From the NCBI GenBank assembly GCA_025201345.1, contig JAIXMG010000007.1:1178001-1242000 (forward strand): a DNA stretch of 64,000 nt, read 5' to 3'. The first letter of the stretch is position 1; each line of letters starts with the position of its first letter. The stretch is from Thamnidium elegans (taxonomy: Eukaryota; Mucoromycota; Mucoromycetes; Mucorales; Mucoraceae). The notes beneath the pieces are model-generated. The model searched no databases and was not told where the DNA came from. It saw only the letters and a program-made list of their open reading frames with translations. Positions 1 through 13,608 of this stretch are shown one piece after another. A program made the translations under genes and the position numbers.

Positions 1-71
1 AACCTCTAGTGTAATATATAAATCAAAAGTTTTTCGTTTTAGGTTTTATTCTTGATCTATATCTTCTCATC

Positions 72-2230
72 ATGAGTTCAGCGATAGAAAAAAGTAAGCT
101 ATTACATCGATTAATCTATACACAGCTTTTTTTACTTACATATCATAGTACAATCAAATAGAAGCAGTAGTAGTGATACTGTTTCGACCATTTTTAGAGA
201 CAATAATGCTAAGGAATTGGAAGAGATTGAATCATACAATGAAGGAAAAACTGATCCAGCCGAGTACAATTATAAAAATGATCCAGAAAATCCAATGGTA
301 AGAAAAAAAAATCACTCCAATAAATACTGCTGTTTATTAACAAATGTATTTCTTTAGAACTGGCCAAAAAAGAAAAAGATGAGTGGACTAATTGTTGTTT
401 CTATGAATTCATTTATGGGCTACTTTTCATCCGCAGTATATGTACGTTATTATTTAGAAATATTGCGCAATAGTACATGAATTAATTTTTTTTTTTCGTA
501 ATAAGATGCCTGCAACGCACGATATTATGGTCTATTTCAAGACAGATCTTACAGTAATAATTTATTGAACCAAAATGAAATACAAACCTAAATGACTAAA
601 AAATTTTTTTTTTAATAGACTATTAATGCCACTATCGCTCTTTTCTTATTGATGAATGCTGTCGCAGTAAGTTTGATCTACCGATTTTTATCTTGATTTG
701 TTCGACTAATTTTTTTCCCCAGCCGCTTATTTGGGCTCCTCTTAGTGAACGTGTAGGCAGAAGGTATTTATTTATTTCTATTTTCTAAAAGCAAGTAAAT
801 AACTCCCCGATTATTTTTTTTTTTTAATCAGATGGATTTATATTGTTGCTATGGCAATTTATACTGTTTGTACTATTATTTGTGGTATTTCTACCAACTT
901 GGGTTTATTTTTTGCATTCCGTTTACTTCAAGGTATTTTTGCCTGTGCAGGTCAAGCTGTTGGTGGAGGTAGTGTATCTGATATTTTCGAACCTCATGAG
1001 CGTGGAAAAGCAATGGGTGTCTATATTTTAGGGTAAGGGTTTTTTTTTTTTTTTTTTTTGGATTCTGTTCGGTATTCTAAAATGATTATTGTAGTACAAT
1101 TCTTGGTCCCGCTGTCGCGCCAATTGCTGGTGGTTACATCGATCAATATTTGGGATGGCGCTGGATTTTTTACATCAAGACAATTATGGGAGGAGGCCTT
1201 ACTATTCTCAGTTATATCTTTATTAAAGAAACGCTTTATGTTCCTAATTCTAAAAAGCTTCCTCCTCCTGCTAATATCAAAGAGCGCTTACAAAGACTTA
1301 AATTCAATCCCGTAAGTTTAAACAAGACTAAAAAATATATATATGGAAAACTCATATATTTTCCCACAATTTTTTTTTTTAGTTTGGCAGTCTTGAACTT
1401 TTATTGTTACCGGACGTAGCAGCAGTTTGTATTCCTACTAGTATTGCATTCGGTTGGTTCTATTACCTTGTCACGATTCTTCCTTCAACATATAGTATGG
1501 TCTATAAATTCGCTACTGGTACAATCGGTCTTTGTTATTTGGCAGGTGGCATCGGTAATACCTCAGGATCCATTGTTGCAGGTCTCATTTCAGATAAACT
1601 TTATGCTAAAACTGTTGCCAAAAACAATGGCGAGGCTAGAACCGAATTCCGTTTAAGACCAATTTATATTGGTATCCCATTTATTGTATTAGGATCTGTC
1701 ATGTACGGTTGGTTCCTTCAAAATAGTATTCACTGGATGGGGGCCCTTGCTTCTTATACTATCAGTAAGTTTTTTTTGAATACAGTAAAACAAACAAAAA
1801 AATATATTCTAAAAGTTTATGTATAGCAACCTTTGGTATCATGTTTACAATTACCGTTGCTAGTGCTTATTTGGTCGATTCTAACCATACCAAGGCAGCA
1901 TCAGGTGAGATTCTTTTTATCTATTGAAGGGAGTTTTTGATTTATTAACGTTTTTTTTTTTTTTAAAAAAAATATAGTCGTGGCTGTTAGTAATTTTACA
2001 AGAAATATTTGCGGTATGATATTTTCTTTAACAGCAGTTCAAATTAGAGGATCTCTTGGGGATGGATGGTCATAGTAAGTGATAATGTTTTTTTTTTTAA
2101 AAAAAAAGAGAGAAATTAATAATTATAATTATATAGTACTTTTATGGGATTAATGAGTCTAGCTTCTTACTTGATCTGTATTCCTATTGTTCAAAAGTAT
2201 GGACCCGGATGGAGAGCAAAGAGACAATAG
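72..2230 (+). CDS. MFS transporter, DHA1 drug/polyamine-type (12 exons)
   Basis: Predicted plasma-membrane proton-coupled exporter of the major facilitator superfamily. Exons: 72-93, 149-297, 358-441, 506-553, 619-666, 723-763, 832-1032, 1095-1311, 1383-1764, 1827-1904, 1978-2074, 2137-2230. They sum to 1461 nt, giving 486 residues. An acidic soluble N-terminus (about 60 residues, Ser-rich) precedes the first helix. The loop 2-3 signature reads APLSERVGRR, and the antiporter motif C in helix 5 reads GTILGPAVAPIAGGYI, as in fungal DHA1 exporters. The helix 4 region (FRLLQGIFACAGQAVGGG) is also typical. The ATG at 72 was chosen because it opens the only frame that splices through. Substrate cannot be read from sequence. 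Introns are tiny and T-rich. Family is certain, subfamily likely. Confidence 0.9.
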
Positions 2231-2510
2231 AAATACCCCCTCTCCCTTCTTTTACAACTATTTTTTTGTATTATAAAAAAACCTTATAAATTATATCAAC
2301 TAATAAATATATCAATATATGTATATGTATATTGTCATACGACAAATAATATTCATTTATTTGTAAACTCCAAATTAAGATGAAACCGAATTTAAAATGG
2401 AAGGTAAGACGCATAAATAAATTATTCCCATCCGCCATAATATAAACAACTTATCACACGACTGGAGCCCAGTTCTTTGATGAGAAAAAAAAAAGTTGGC
2501 GTAAAATGAA

Positions 2511-2520
2511 TATATAAAGG
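2511..2520 (+). promoter_or_regulatory. TATA box of the small gene at 2604
   Basis: TATATAAAGG lies 84-93 bases before the ATG at 2604, in a sensible place for a TATA-driven promoter with a short A/T-rich leader. Seen directly; its use as a promoter is inference. Confidence 0.45.
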
Positions 2521-2603
2521 GGAATAGGTTTTTATCTTTTTTTTTTACCTTTATCAAAAAAAAGTCCCTTCTTCTTTTTTAAATAATAAATCAATCAATC
2601 AAT

Positions 2604-2885
2604 ATGCCTATGGTCAAGAATCTTGAGAACGTTCATCAGGAGTTGATGGATATTGCTAGAGAATCTGCTCGTCTCTCATATACCAAGTACACTTCTGATG
2701 ATGTAGAAAAGTTACAAAACAGACTTCGCGGTATTGACTCACAATACAATGAAGGAGCATTTGGTGACATGAACTCTACTTCTGACTGTGGTCGCTATGA
2801 AGAAGAAGGTCAAGCTCAAGTCTCTGATGAATTGGAAAAAGTACACAAGACTCTTCACGTCATGCTTTCTCGCATTGACAATTAA
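2604..2885 (+). CDS. Small hydrophilic protein, 93 aa, unknown function
   Basis: An intronless reading frame with a clear TATA box upstream and a leader of TCAATCAATCAAT just before the ATG. The product is acidic and hydrophilic, with no signal peptide or membrane segment. It has two predicted amphipathic helical stretches (residues about 3-25 and 73-92) with leucine spacing suited to a helical hairpin or short coiled coil. A Gly/Ser/Asp-rich middle segment contains one cysteine (around residue 61). Codon use matches neighbouring real genes (AAG, GGT, CGT, TCT), which argues that it is expressed. I do not recognise the family. The gene sits alone between the MFS gene and the helicase gene, both on the same strand. 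Confidence 0.6.
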   Translation: MPMVKNLENVHQELMDIARESARLSYTKYTSDDVEKLQNRLRGIDSQYNEGAFGDMNSTSDCGRYEEEGQAQVSDELEKVHKTLHVMLSRIDN

Positions 2886-3188
2886 TATAAAATAATGAAA
2901 AAAGAAATATGAAAATCTAGCTTATAACTGTCTCCATAACACAGTTTTTTGCATAGTAACACTTTTTAACATTTCATATTTACTGTGTGATATTTTTTTT
3001 TCTTTCTCTTTCTCATTATTTAAACAGAAAAAAATACGCCCTTTTTTTTTTTGTTTCTGTAAATAATCACACACACATAACTAGTAAATAATACAACACA
3101 TCGGATATCTAAATAAATAAATAAATATTCGCCTATATTTGTTTTCGTTTTTTTCATTCTTTTTGTTAACTAGTTTTTAAAAAATACT

Positions 3189-5735
<2,547 letters not shown>

Positions 5736-5796
5736 AAAAAAAAAAAAGAATGTAACGCATATTAAAAAAAAAACATATGCAATGTAAATATTTTCC

Positions 5797-5832
5797 TTAA
5801 CATAAATTTATCATCTGTTAAATTTATGTTAA
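5797..5832. other. Perfect 14-bp hairpin downstream of the helicase gene
   Basis: TTAACATAAATTTA (5797-5810) and its exact reverse complement TAAATTTATGTTAA (5819-5832) flank an 8-base loop, 62 bases after the helicase stop codon. It probably falls in the 3' UTR or at its end. Seen directly; any role in mRNA end formation or stability is inference. The rest of 5736-6274 shows no gene. Confidence 0.6.
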
Positions 5833-6274
5833 AAACAAATCGCATTGATTCAATTACACTACGTTGTTCAAATAGTAACAATCATTTTTTTAAAAACGAG
5901 AACAATTATGCAAATGATATAGCATATTTGAATTAAGAAACTTGAAGATGCTATTAAGTGAAAATATCTACTAATACAGTACTCGTGGTACCAATTTGCA
6001 AGATCCAATTCGCGTTTTATTTTGTTAAAATGTCTAAAACTCGAAATTAAGCAAGTTGGTTAGGCTTTTTTTTCGAACTGAGAAACATGGAATTTCTTGT
6101 TGCATGAAACAAGTATATACTACCCATTCTATCAGCCTAAACTGTATTTATTCTATCATTTTTTTTTATAGAATAAATCTCTTTTCTTTCCCTTTTCCTT
6201 TAAAACACATACCGCCAGTAAGTATCTTTTTTTATATGTGCACTTTTTAAAGGATTATATAGACGTACCCGTTT

Positions 6275-7241
6275 TTGCCTGCTTCCATAGTGTACATCGT
6301 GGATACCTTCTTATGTCAAAGCATCATGTGCCGCTCCCGGACTACTGTTGAGCATGATAAACTCGTACAGTGGCGATATGTGGTTAATTCGGACTTGGAT
6401 TCATTTAAAGCCCAAGAAAGCGGTGCTCTTCGATCTAGAGGAACTATTCGAACGGATGGAGTAGGTGTATCTATAATCAAAAAGCGTTTGGATACACAAA
6501 CAACCTATACCACAAGTAGTCTTTCGGAGACGGAACAGTTCTGTTATATTAGTGATCTTAATCCTCAAGAACACCAGCAGTTAGAAGGACGAGCGTGTAC
6601 TGACTGACTTTGGTCGAAGAGATGTGTTGTATTGTGTTCACGAGAGCTCAACAAGTGAGAACCCAATTACCTTCCGCTACACTAAACCCGGACAAAACAA
6701 GCGTAAAAAACGAAAGAAGCATAGAAATATTTTAAAGATATCAAGCCTTCTCGTATCTCAGATGCCGAAAAAACTTTAGCGAATTCAAGGTCTTTAAACT
6801 TGGGTGAAATTGAAGGGTTTTTAAGAAGTAAAGCAGCTGTAGAGAATATGCTCACAATTTTTTTTATAAAGATACAACAGCTACACATAACGCTGCCCAT
6901 CCAATACATAGAAAGCTAAAGTTCGAAAGCCTTCAAGCGCGTACCCAACCCGAGACTTTTCCGAAGGGAAATAAATCCTACTGTAATTAGACATGGTTTA
7001 TTAAGATAACTTTGTATTTTTTTTTCGTAACAACCAATTTTAACTTTATAGATGCACCAATCAAAATTGTCCAGAAACTATCTCAAGTACATTAGGTTTT
7101 CAGTATCGCCTGTACAACAGAGACCTCGCTGCGTGCTTAAATTTCATTTCGATCGTCCGTTCGCTTCGTGATGATGGTACTGTTCCCGAACAGTTCCGGC
7201 GTCAGTCTACAAGATGGATTAGAAGAAGACGGGAAAGATAA
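6275..7241 (+). pseudogene. Decayed Fanzor/TnpB-like nuclease relic
   Basis: Consecutive segments in shifting frames resemble one protein of the eukaryotic TnpB-like (Fanzor) type. At 6275-6604 a frame includes the strand motif TIRTDGVGVSIIKK followed by YISDLNPQEHQQLEG. A frameshift near 6590 leads into a segment with DFGRRDVLYCVHE (the expected DPG of the RuvC-I site has become DFG). More frameshifts follow, then PIHRKLKF. After a gap, at 7053-7240, comes CTNQNC followed by RLYNRDLAACLNFISIVRSLR, which looks like the zinc-knuckle and RuvC-III ('NRDLAA..N') end. The RuvC-II part that should lie between is missing, no ATG opens the frame, and at least three frameshifts are present. It is therefore dead. 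The motif reading is from memory of the family, so a search is needed to confirm it. Confidence 0.6.
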
Positions 7242-7721
7242 AATACTGAAGAAAGCGAAGATCAGCCAAGTACTCATCCCGGATGACATTAATATTATCC
7301 TGGTAGTTACCGCTTGCCAATCTATGATACCTTGTAAGTTTATAATTTTTCAATTGCCCGATTACTACCCCTTTTTTTTTTCTGTTAACTTTTTTACCAT
7401 ACTTAGTTTTGCTCTAATTACTATACTCAATATTTGTCCACGAATTCGAATTCAATGTAAGTTATTACTCTACTCTATTCTTCGGACTATTTTTTTCTTC
7501 TTCCAAAAGTGACGAATAATTTATGAATAAAGGTGTACGCTGCATACAACAATAATTTCCGTTAGCGTCTGTAGGGAGTTTTTTTTTTTTTTTTTGTAAA
7601 GAATGCAAAAGCCCTATTAAAACATGAGAAAAATATATAACTTACCATTCATCTCTTTTTTTTTATTTTCCAAAATAAAAAATAAAATAAAAACTCGTAA
7701 TTTATTTATTTATATATATAA
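7242..7721. other. Intergenic, no gene seen
   Basis: T-rich sequence between the Fanzor-like relic and the CE4-like gene. It may contain the last decayed codons of the relic (up to about 7330). A run of 17 T lies at 7579-7595, and an AT-rich TATATATATA at 7712-7720 just before the next ATG could serve as a promoter element. Confidence 0.4.
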
Positions 7722-9499
7722 ATGATACGTCTTCAAAGGATTGGTACGTTAATCTATACGTTTAAATGCAACCTTAGATAACTAAAAGAGTTTAATAGCG
7801 TTATTATTACTGTCACTGTTTATTGTCCAGATTTTGGCGCAATTAGAACCACAACAGGATGCAGATAAACCTAGAATTGTAACTTTAACCTTTAAAAATC
7901 CAGATAAACAAATGACGGTTACACTTTCAGATAAATCGAAGGCAACTCCAACCAGTATAGAAGAGGTAGAAGAATTAGAACAACAAAGCGTACCCGAATC
8001 AGATGAAGATACTTTATCAAAGGTACCGCATGACGAACAAAAGGGACACGAAGAGCAAAAAGATACTGCTACTTTACATCAAGACAGTCATCAAAACCCT
8101 ACCGATATTCACCAACAAGAGAATCAACAAAAAGACGACGAAACACCAGACCATCATAAAGGCCAACACGAACCCGATCAATTTCAATCAGAAAGAAATG
8201 AAACATTTATTGACCCAAACTTTATACCTGAAAATTCGCACGAGGATCTATTTGACGGTATGCAGATGGACGAACAGCATTTTGAAGAAGATATGCCGTT
8301 TCCAGACTATATGGGATACGAAATTGATCAAGTGTTGGAAGAAGATCAACCTCGTAAAAGACCTTCTACTGTAGATGAAGAAGATACTTCTTCGCCATCC
8401 TCTACTACCGAAGACAGTAAGCAATATATATAATAATAAAAAAAAAGAAGCGACTCGGCGAATTTTATTATTATTTTTAACTTTTTTATTTTAGTTCAAG
8501 CTGCTGAAAAAAAAGAACCTACAGGTCCTAGGCCTCCATTAGCACAAATCACCGGCTGCAAAACGCAAGGACAAATTGCCTTGACGTACAGTGAAGGGCC
8601 TAGCGACGTAACTGCCAAAATCGTCAGACAACTCACCAAAGCCGATACGCGCGCCAACTTTTTTGTCAATGCTACATGGCTATACACACAACAGTACGCC
8701 ATGGTAGTTCAAAACATTTACAACGCAGGTCATTTTATTGGTATGACCTACCGGGTTAACAACGACGACCCTGACAGTATGACCGACGATCAAATCCGTC
8801 AAGATATTATTAACAACGCACATACCATTGAGACCTTAATTAATGTATCCCCCAAGTACGTGCGACTCCATTATACCGAGATTAGAGATACGCGTACAGA
8901 AGGCATCATTCAAGATTTAGGGTTTGTAATTGTAGGGTACAATTTGGATAGTCTTGATTATTTTAAAAAGGATGCTACTGGACCTGGGTCCATTCAACAG
9001 GTGTATTCAGATACGTTTGTAAAGTATAAGGATACGTATGATGCCAAAGGTTCGTTTATTTCCATTCAATATGATTTACCGTATACTGGATCTTTAGCAG
9101 CTATACCGCATATAATCAATACAATCGAAGAAGAAGGGTATACGATGGTTCGATTAGATGGGTGTCTTAATGACGCTACACCTTATAAGAAATGTAAAAG
9201 TTGCCACGATAGAAAAAATATTTTTCTATATATACTTTTATCATATTTACTAACTATTCTTTATTTTTTCGATTATAGCTGCCAATAGCACAGAGTATAT
9301 CAGTGATAAATTCTCATTTGGTCAGACAAATTATCACCAAGGCCAAAAATCTATTGTATTGGAAACCTCAGAAGAAGCAGCAGAAGCAGATGAAATGTTT
9401 CAAATTCAAGGTATTGTCAATAATCTTGCAACTGCTCAACAAGTATCTTTGTCTAGTTTCTTTTTAGTTATCAGTTCCATCTTTTTCTTACTTTTGTAA
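7722..9499 (+). CDS. Secreted GPI-type CE4/chitin-deacetylase homologue lacking catalytic residues
   Basis: Exons: 7722-7743, 7799-8416, 8495-9193, 9279-9499; 519 residues. Exon 1 joined to exon 2 gives a signal peptide (MIRLQRIALLLLSLFIVQILA), which fixes this start although the longer open frame at 7834 has no ATG. A 190-residue acidic, Gln/Glu/His-rich, probably disordered region follows. Residues about 230-455 are a NodB/CE4 domain. The tail ends in a hydrophobic stretch (SLSSFFLVISSIFFLLL) preceded by small residues, as for a GPI anchor. The usual CE4 motifs are altered: TFDDGP reads TYSEGP, the HxxxH metal site reads TYRVN, the RPPY arm reads RLHYTE, and the LxH motif reads IQYD. Only the DSLD part of motif 4 remains. 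Inference: a cell-wall protein that may bind but not deacetylate chitin. Confidence 0.85.
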
Positions 9500-9657
9500 A
9501 TAACAATATCCCCTCCCCCTTCACAACCTCATTTATACAATCTTATAAAAGAATAGTTTTTTTTTTTAAAAAAAAAAAATTGTTTTTTTAAGCTATTGTT
9601 TATCCCTTTTTGTTTCTCTTTTTACTGTTTGTTTTTTCTAAAGTAAAAATAAAAATG

Positions 9658-11485
9658 TTAAACGTTATATAAAAAAAAGAAGATCAAGTAAATAGATATC
9701 ATGTTACCTTTAATGTTTTTCTCTTTGTAGTGAGGAACCGGTTTTACATGACTGGTCTTTATGTTTTCAATAACTACGGCAGGTTCATCTAATACTATGG
9801 TACCTTTCGAAACCTCCTTTTCTGTATTAATCTCTTGACCGTTGATAGCCCACGGTAACTTTGAAATAAAAATACTTGTCAAGAAGAATAAAAAGTAGAA
9901 ACCAGATGCGACAATTGGTTTTTGTAAAAGTCTTGAAGAAGAATAATGATATGATATCTATATTACGTACATAAAGAAAAAAAAATGAATACGCAAAAAA
10001 GTAATAATGACAAAAATAGTTACCAAAATAGGCTGCTCGTGTTTAGAAACTACATTTCTCTTGTGTAAAATAATAGTGGGACGACCTGTAGAGTCGAAAT
10101 AAGTGTAATGTGTAGTTTCTTCAATTGAATCCACCCCAAATGTATCCGGCAGTGTTATTACGATATGTCTAAAAGTAAAGTAAAGTAAAATATAAGAGTA
10201 TGCCAGATATAATGTAATAAACACAAACTAACGTACGTTGACCCTTCAGGAAGAATAACTTTTACTTGAGCGTCATCAATAGTCATACTTTGAACATTTT
10301 CCACAAATAAAACCTTTAAAATATACCCTCCTTTGGCATACCGTACAAAGTATTTCAAAGGTGCATTATAACCCAAATACCAAGTGGTTTTCCAACCGCC
10401 AAACAAAGGAAACCTCGGTTGTATCTCTAACACAGATTTATCTTGCTCGTTTCGAAAACTAGAAGTAGATACATTACCAACCTCGTCTCGATAATAGACG
10501 TCACTGGCATCTTTTGGTAGCTGAAATACCAGTTTGTTTAAAACGTTGGTTTGGTCGAGCACATGAGGATCAAGTTGATATTGAATCCGATTGAATTCCT
10601 GGTCTAGTTTAGCTCCATCGTGCGTTACAGAATAATGTTCTTCTACAGCTAGATTGTTTCCCCAGTGAGATAATTCGAGTTCTCTTTTTAGCGTTTTTAT
10701 GGTAATAATAGGTGGTTGATACTCGTAGTGAAATGTACCGGTGTTATGTGATAATGGTTTGATATTGTTGAATGTACCATATGTAATCTTGTTTTGTGTT
10801 TTTTGACCTGTATTATTAGGTTCACCGCCAGTAAATGAAACAATATTTGGACTTGGAAATCTAAAGCAAAAGTTTATTAGTTTGCAGCTTTTTTTTTTTT
10901 TTTTTGTATTCTTACGTAAAAGTTGATTTCATATTGTCGGAAGGATAAGCCGAGAGTAAATAAATATTGCTTTTAAACGAGACATGTTGCTTAGATACTT
11001 GAGGAATCTTTTCGGGAAAAGGACGAACCAAGTGAGTGTATATCAAACTAATACCAATCTTTACGTCTTGGTCTGGTAGTATAGAATCGTTTAAATGGAT
11101 TTTAAAGACGTGTGTTTGTCTTTTTTATTTTATTTTAGAGCCTGTTTTTTTTTGTTTTCGTGTTTTTTTTTTTTTTTACTTACTGAGCCGTATCAGTACC
11201 AATAGATTCAATTTGTAAAGGTTCTTTATTTCCTTGCTTTGAATTTGCAGTAAAGGAAGCAATAAATGGCATATATATATCAGGCAATATAAAGTAATAC
11301 GCGTCTAGTGCATCATGTGCTGAGTTTTTGGCATGAATAGCAATATCTTCTTTGATGATAGGTGTTGATAAATCCAATAATCTTATAACGCGAACATTTC
11401 TAAAAGTATTACTTAGTAGGTCAGTATCAAGTATACCTAAACAACCTGTTACTATAAAAAGTAACAAAAAATATATTTGCTTCAT
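9658..11485 (-). CDS. OST1: Ribophorin I / OST1, oligosaccharyltransferase subunit
   Basis: Subunit of the ER oligosaccharyltransferase that transfers the lipid-linked glycan to Asn-X-Ser/Thr. Exons on the minus strand: 11485-11184, 11119-10916, 10860-10237, 10168-10024, 9957-9658; 524 residues. The protein opens with a signal peptide (FLLLFIVTGCLG) and then the family-typical NVRVIRLLDLSTPIIKEDIAI. The lumenal domain holds LSHWGNNLAVEE, followed by FPLFGGWKTTWYLGYN and YAKGGYILKV. One transmembrane helix (about 430-450, FYFLFFLTSIFI) lies near the C-terminus after YSSSRLLQKP. The last 20 residues are hydrophobic and may be partly intron read-through; a GTAAC at 9709 could be an unused donor. 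It ends 158 bp from the convergent CE4-like gene. Confidence 0.93.
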
Positions 11486-11613
11486 ATATAATTATTTGGT
11501 ATTCGAAAAAAGAAAAAAAGGATTAAAACCCGGGAGTACAAAATTTTTATTTATTTATACAGTAAAAAAAGAGGGGGTGAAATATAATACAGATGAATAA
11601 GGGGGGAAGTTGA

Positions 11614-13144
11614 TTAAAGGAATAATAGTAATAGTGATAATAGAAATACAAGATTGATTATACGAGGAAAATTAAAAGTAATAGAGTTTGAAGTATGAAT
11701 AGTTACAAAAGCAGAAGAAGAAGCAGTAGGAGAACGAGCAGGGCCATTTAAATTGACAGTGAAAGAAGGATCAGGATTTGAAGGAGTTTTAACTAGACCA
11801 TTTGGTGGATTCCAATAGTTTAATACAGGTCTTGAAGGTTTTTCAGAATTAAGCTTGTAACCTAAACCAGCCATTAATTTTCTTAATTTTGGACCAATAG
11901 GACCATGAGGATAAATAGAATTTAATTGAGTAATACCAATTCCTCGTTTAGCAGTATAAACCATAAGGTATTCAGCAGAATTGACATATCTTTCTTGATC
12001 AACGTGACACAGAGAAGAACCTGTTGAATAAGGTTTAACAGAGGTCTCAAGCGCAATAACAGGTTCACCTTGAATTATTGCCAAGACATCTAATTCAGTC
12101 ACAGACTTACTATAAATATTTACAGCATGATTATACGCACTGGATTCATACCACGTATTCGCTAAATCAATCATACTTCTAAATAGTGCATTTGAATTCA
12201 TAAAATAATTTAATTGGTTTGTAATTGTCGTAAAAGGAAATGTAACATTGGTTGATTCTACTCTAAAGTTTAAGAATTTATCAAGTGGAAACTCAACAAA
12301 TCCCCAAAATGGTTGCGGTCTATCATATCCAACTAGTAATTGTTCAAATGCTGTAGATGCTAATAATGAAGGTGTAATAAATCTATCTAAATCTTGGTCA
12401 AATAAGGGTGCTAATACTCGATAAAGGTCATCTGACCATGATGTTACAAATCCAAGTCCATGGATCATTTCGTGCACTACATTTGTTAAAAAATCCGTTT
12501 GTTTCGAGGTAATGGGGTCAGGGTTATTCTAAAAAAAAAAGAAGAGAATATGGGTGTTAAATATAACAATACAATATATGTTTGTATATACTAACCGAAA
12601 AATACCAATTCACTTCAGTATTGAATTGAGCATTAATATCATAGGGTGCCCAATTAGGTTTTACTTTTAATTCAGTAAATTGCTTTAATAAGGGTTGCGG
12701 ATACATTCTAGTAATATTATCAGTAGTATCTACCATAATATAAGATATAGCCGGATAAGCCTGTCCAATAGAAGAGACTCCGTTATCATCACAGTCTTTA
12801 TACTCTTGGCAAAAGTTAATAAAGGACGCATTGATAATTAAAGGTGACTCGAATTGAAACACAGAAGTAATAATATCTGCTGCTTTTGTCAGCGTTGTAC
12901 TAACACCTTCACAAGTAACTGAATCCGCTTGACAATTTAAGTCGAAAATCATTTTATTTCCATTGGGTATATTAGTTGCTGCATTACTTGACAAGGACGC
13001 CGCTGAAATGGATCGAGTTTTAGATGTTGAACATGTTTCCAAGTCATGTACTGAACCTCGATGTGTTAAACAATATAATTTGGAAGATTGAACAACTGAA
13101 GCTATTGTTGTCGTTACTAGTAAAAACCTCCAAGTAAACCTCAT
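11614..13144 (-). CDS. Secreted GPI-anchored HExxH zinc peptidase-like protein
   Basis: Exons 13144-12596 and 12528-11614; 487 residues. The start at 13144 gives a compact signal peptide (MRFTWRFLLVTTTIASVVQ). An in-frame ATG at 13207 would add 21 mostly Phe/Leu residues translated from a T-rich leader and is the alternative. The second exon begins just before VVHEMIHGLGF, an HExxH zinc site. The residue at the third metzincin ligand position is Thr rather than His, so it is not a standard metzincin. Eight or so cysteines (for example CQADSVTCEG and CQEYKDCDDNG) indicate disulphides. The C-terminus is Ser/Pro-rich followed by a 20-residue hydrophobic tail, as for GPI attachment. The substrate is unknown. 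It lies 128 bp upstream of OST1 on the same strand. Confidence 0.8.
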
Positions 13145-13608
13145 TTGGAATAAGAAACAAAAAAGAAAAAAAGAAAAAAGAAACAAAAAGTTGTCTAAAA
13201 ACTTCATGGTTACACTTGTTTCATATCCCGAATTTATAGTGTCCTGCCAAGACTTTTTATTATTGTTATTATAAACCGAGAAACGTGAGTAGTACCTACT
13301 GATTCAACTAGTATGTACAACTACACTAAAAAAAATCAACATGTGTATAAAACCATTTCACTAAAAATCTATACTTTCTATGAGTGTTTCTCTGTCCGCT
13401 TCATAGTGCCACTCTTTTTTCTCAGTAAACAAAAACCCAAATTCTCGTCCTACATTTAATTAATCTCCCATTTTTAGTAAATATAAACTACAAACGGTAA
13501 TTCGATGATATGTCTAGTTAAATTAGCTGTAAAGTTTAAAATAAACAGGTTACCACAGTTGAAGCCCGTGTCCTACCCCTATATTTAATAAAAATAAGAA
13601 GCAGACGC

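Noticed and set aside
13145..13207. Upstream ATG of the HExxH peptidase giving a longer N-terminus
   Set aside because: The added residues are nearly all Phe/Leu from a T-rich leader. The ATG at 13144 gives a normal signal peptide. Kept as an alternative only.
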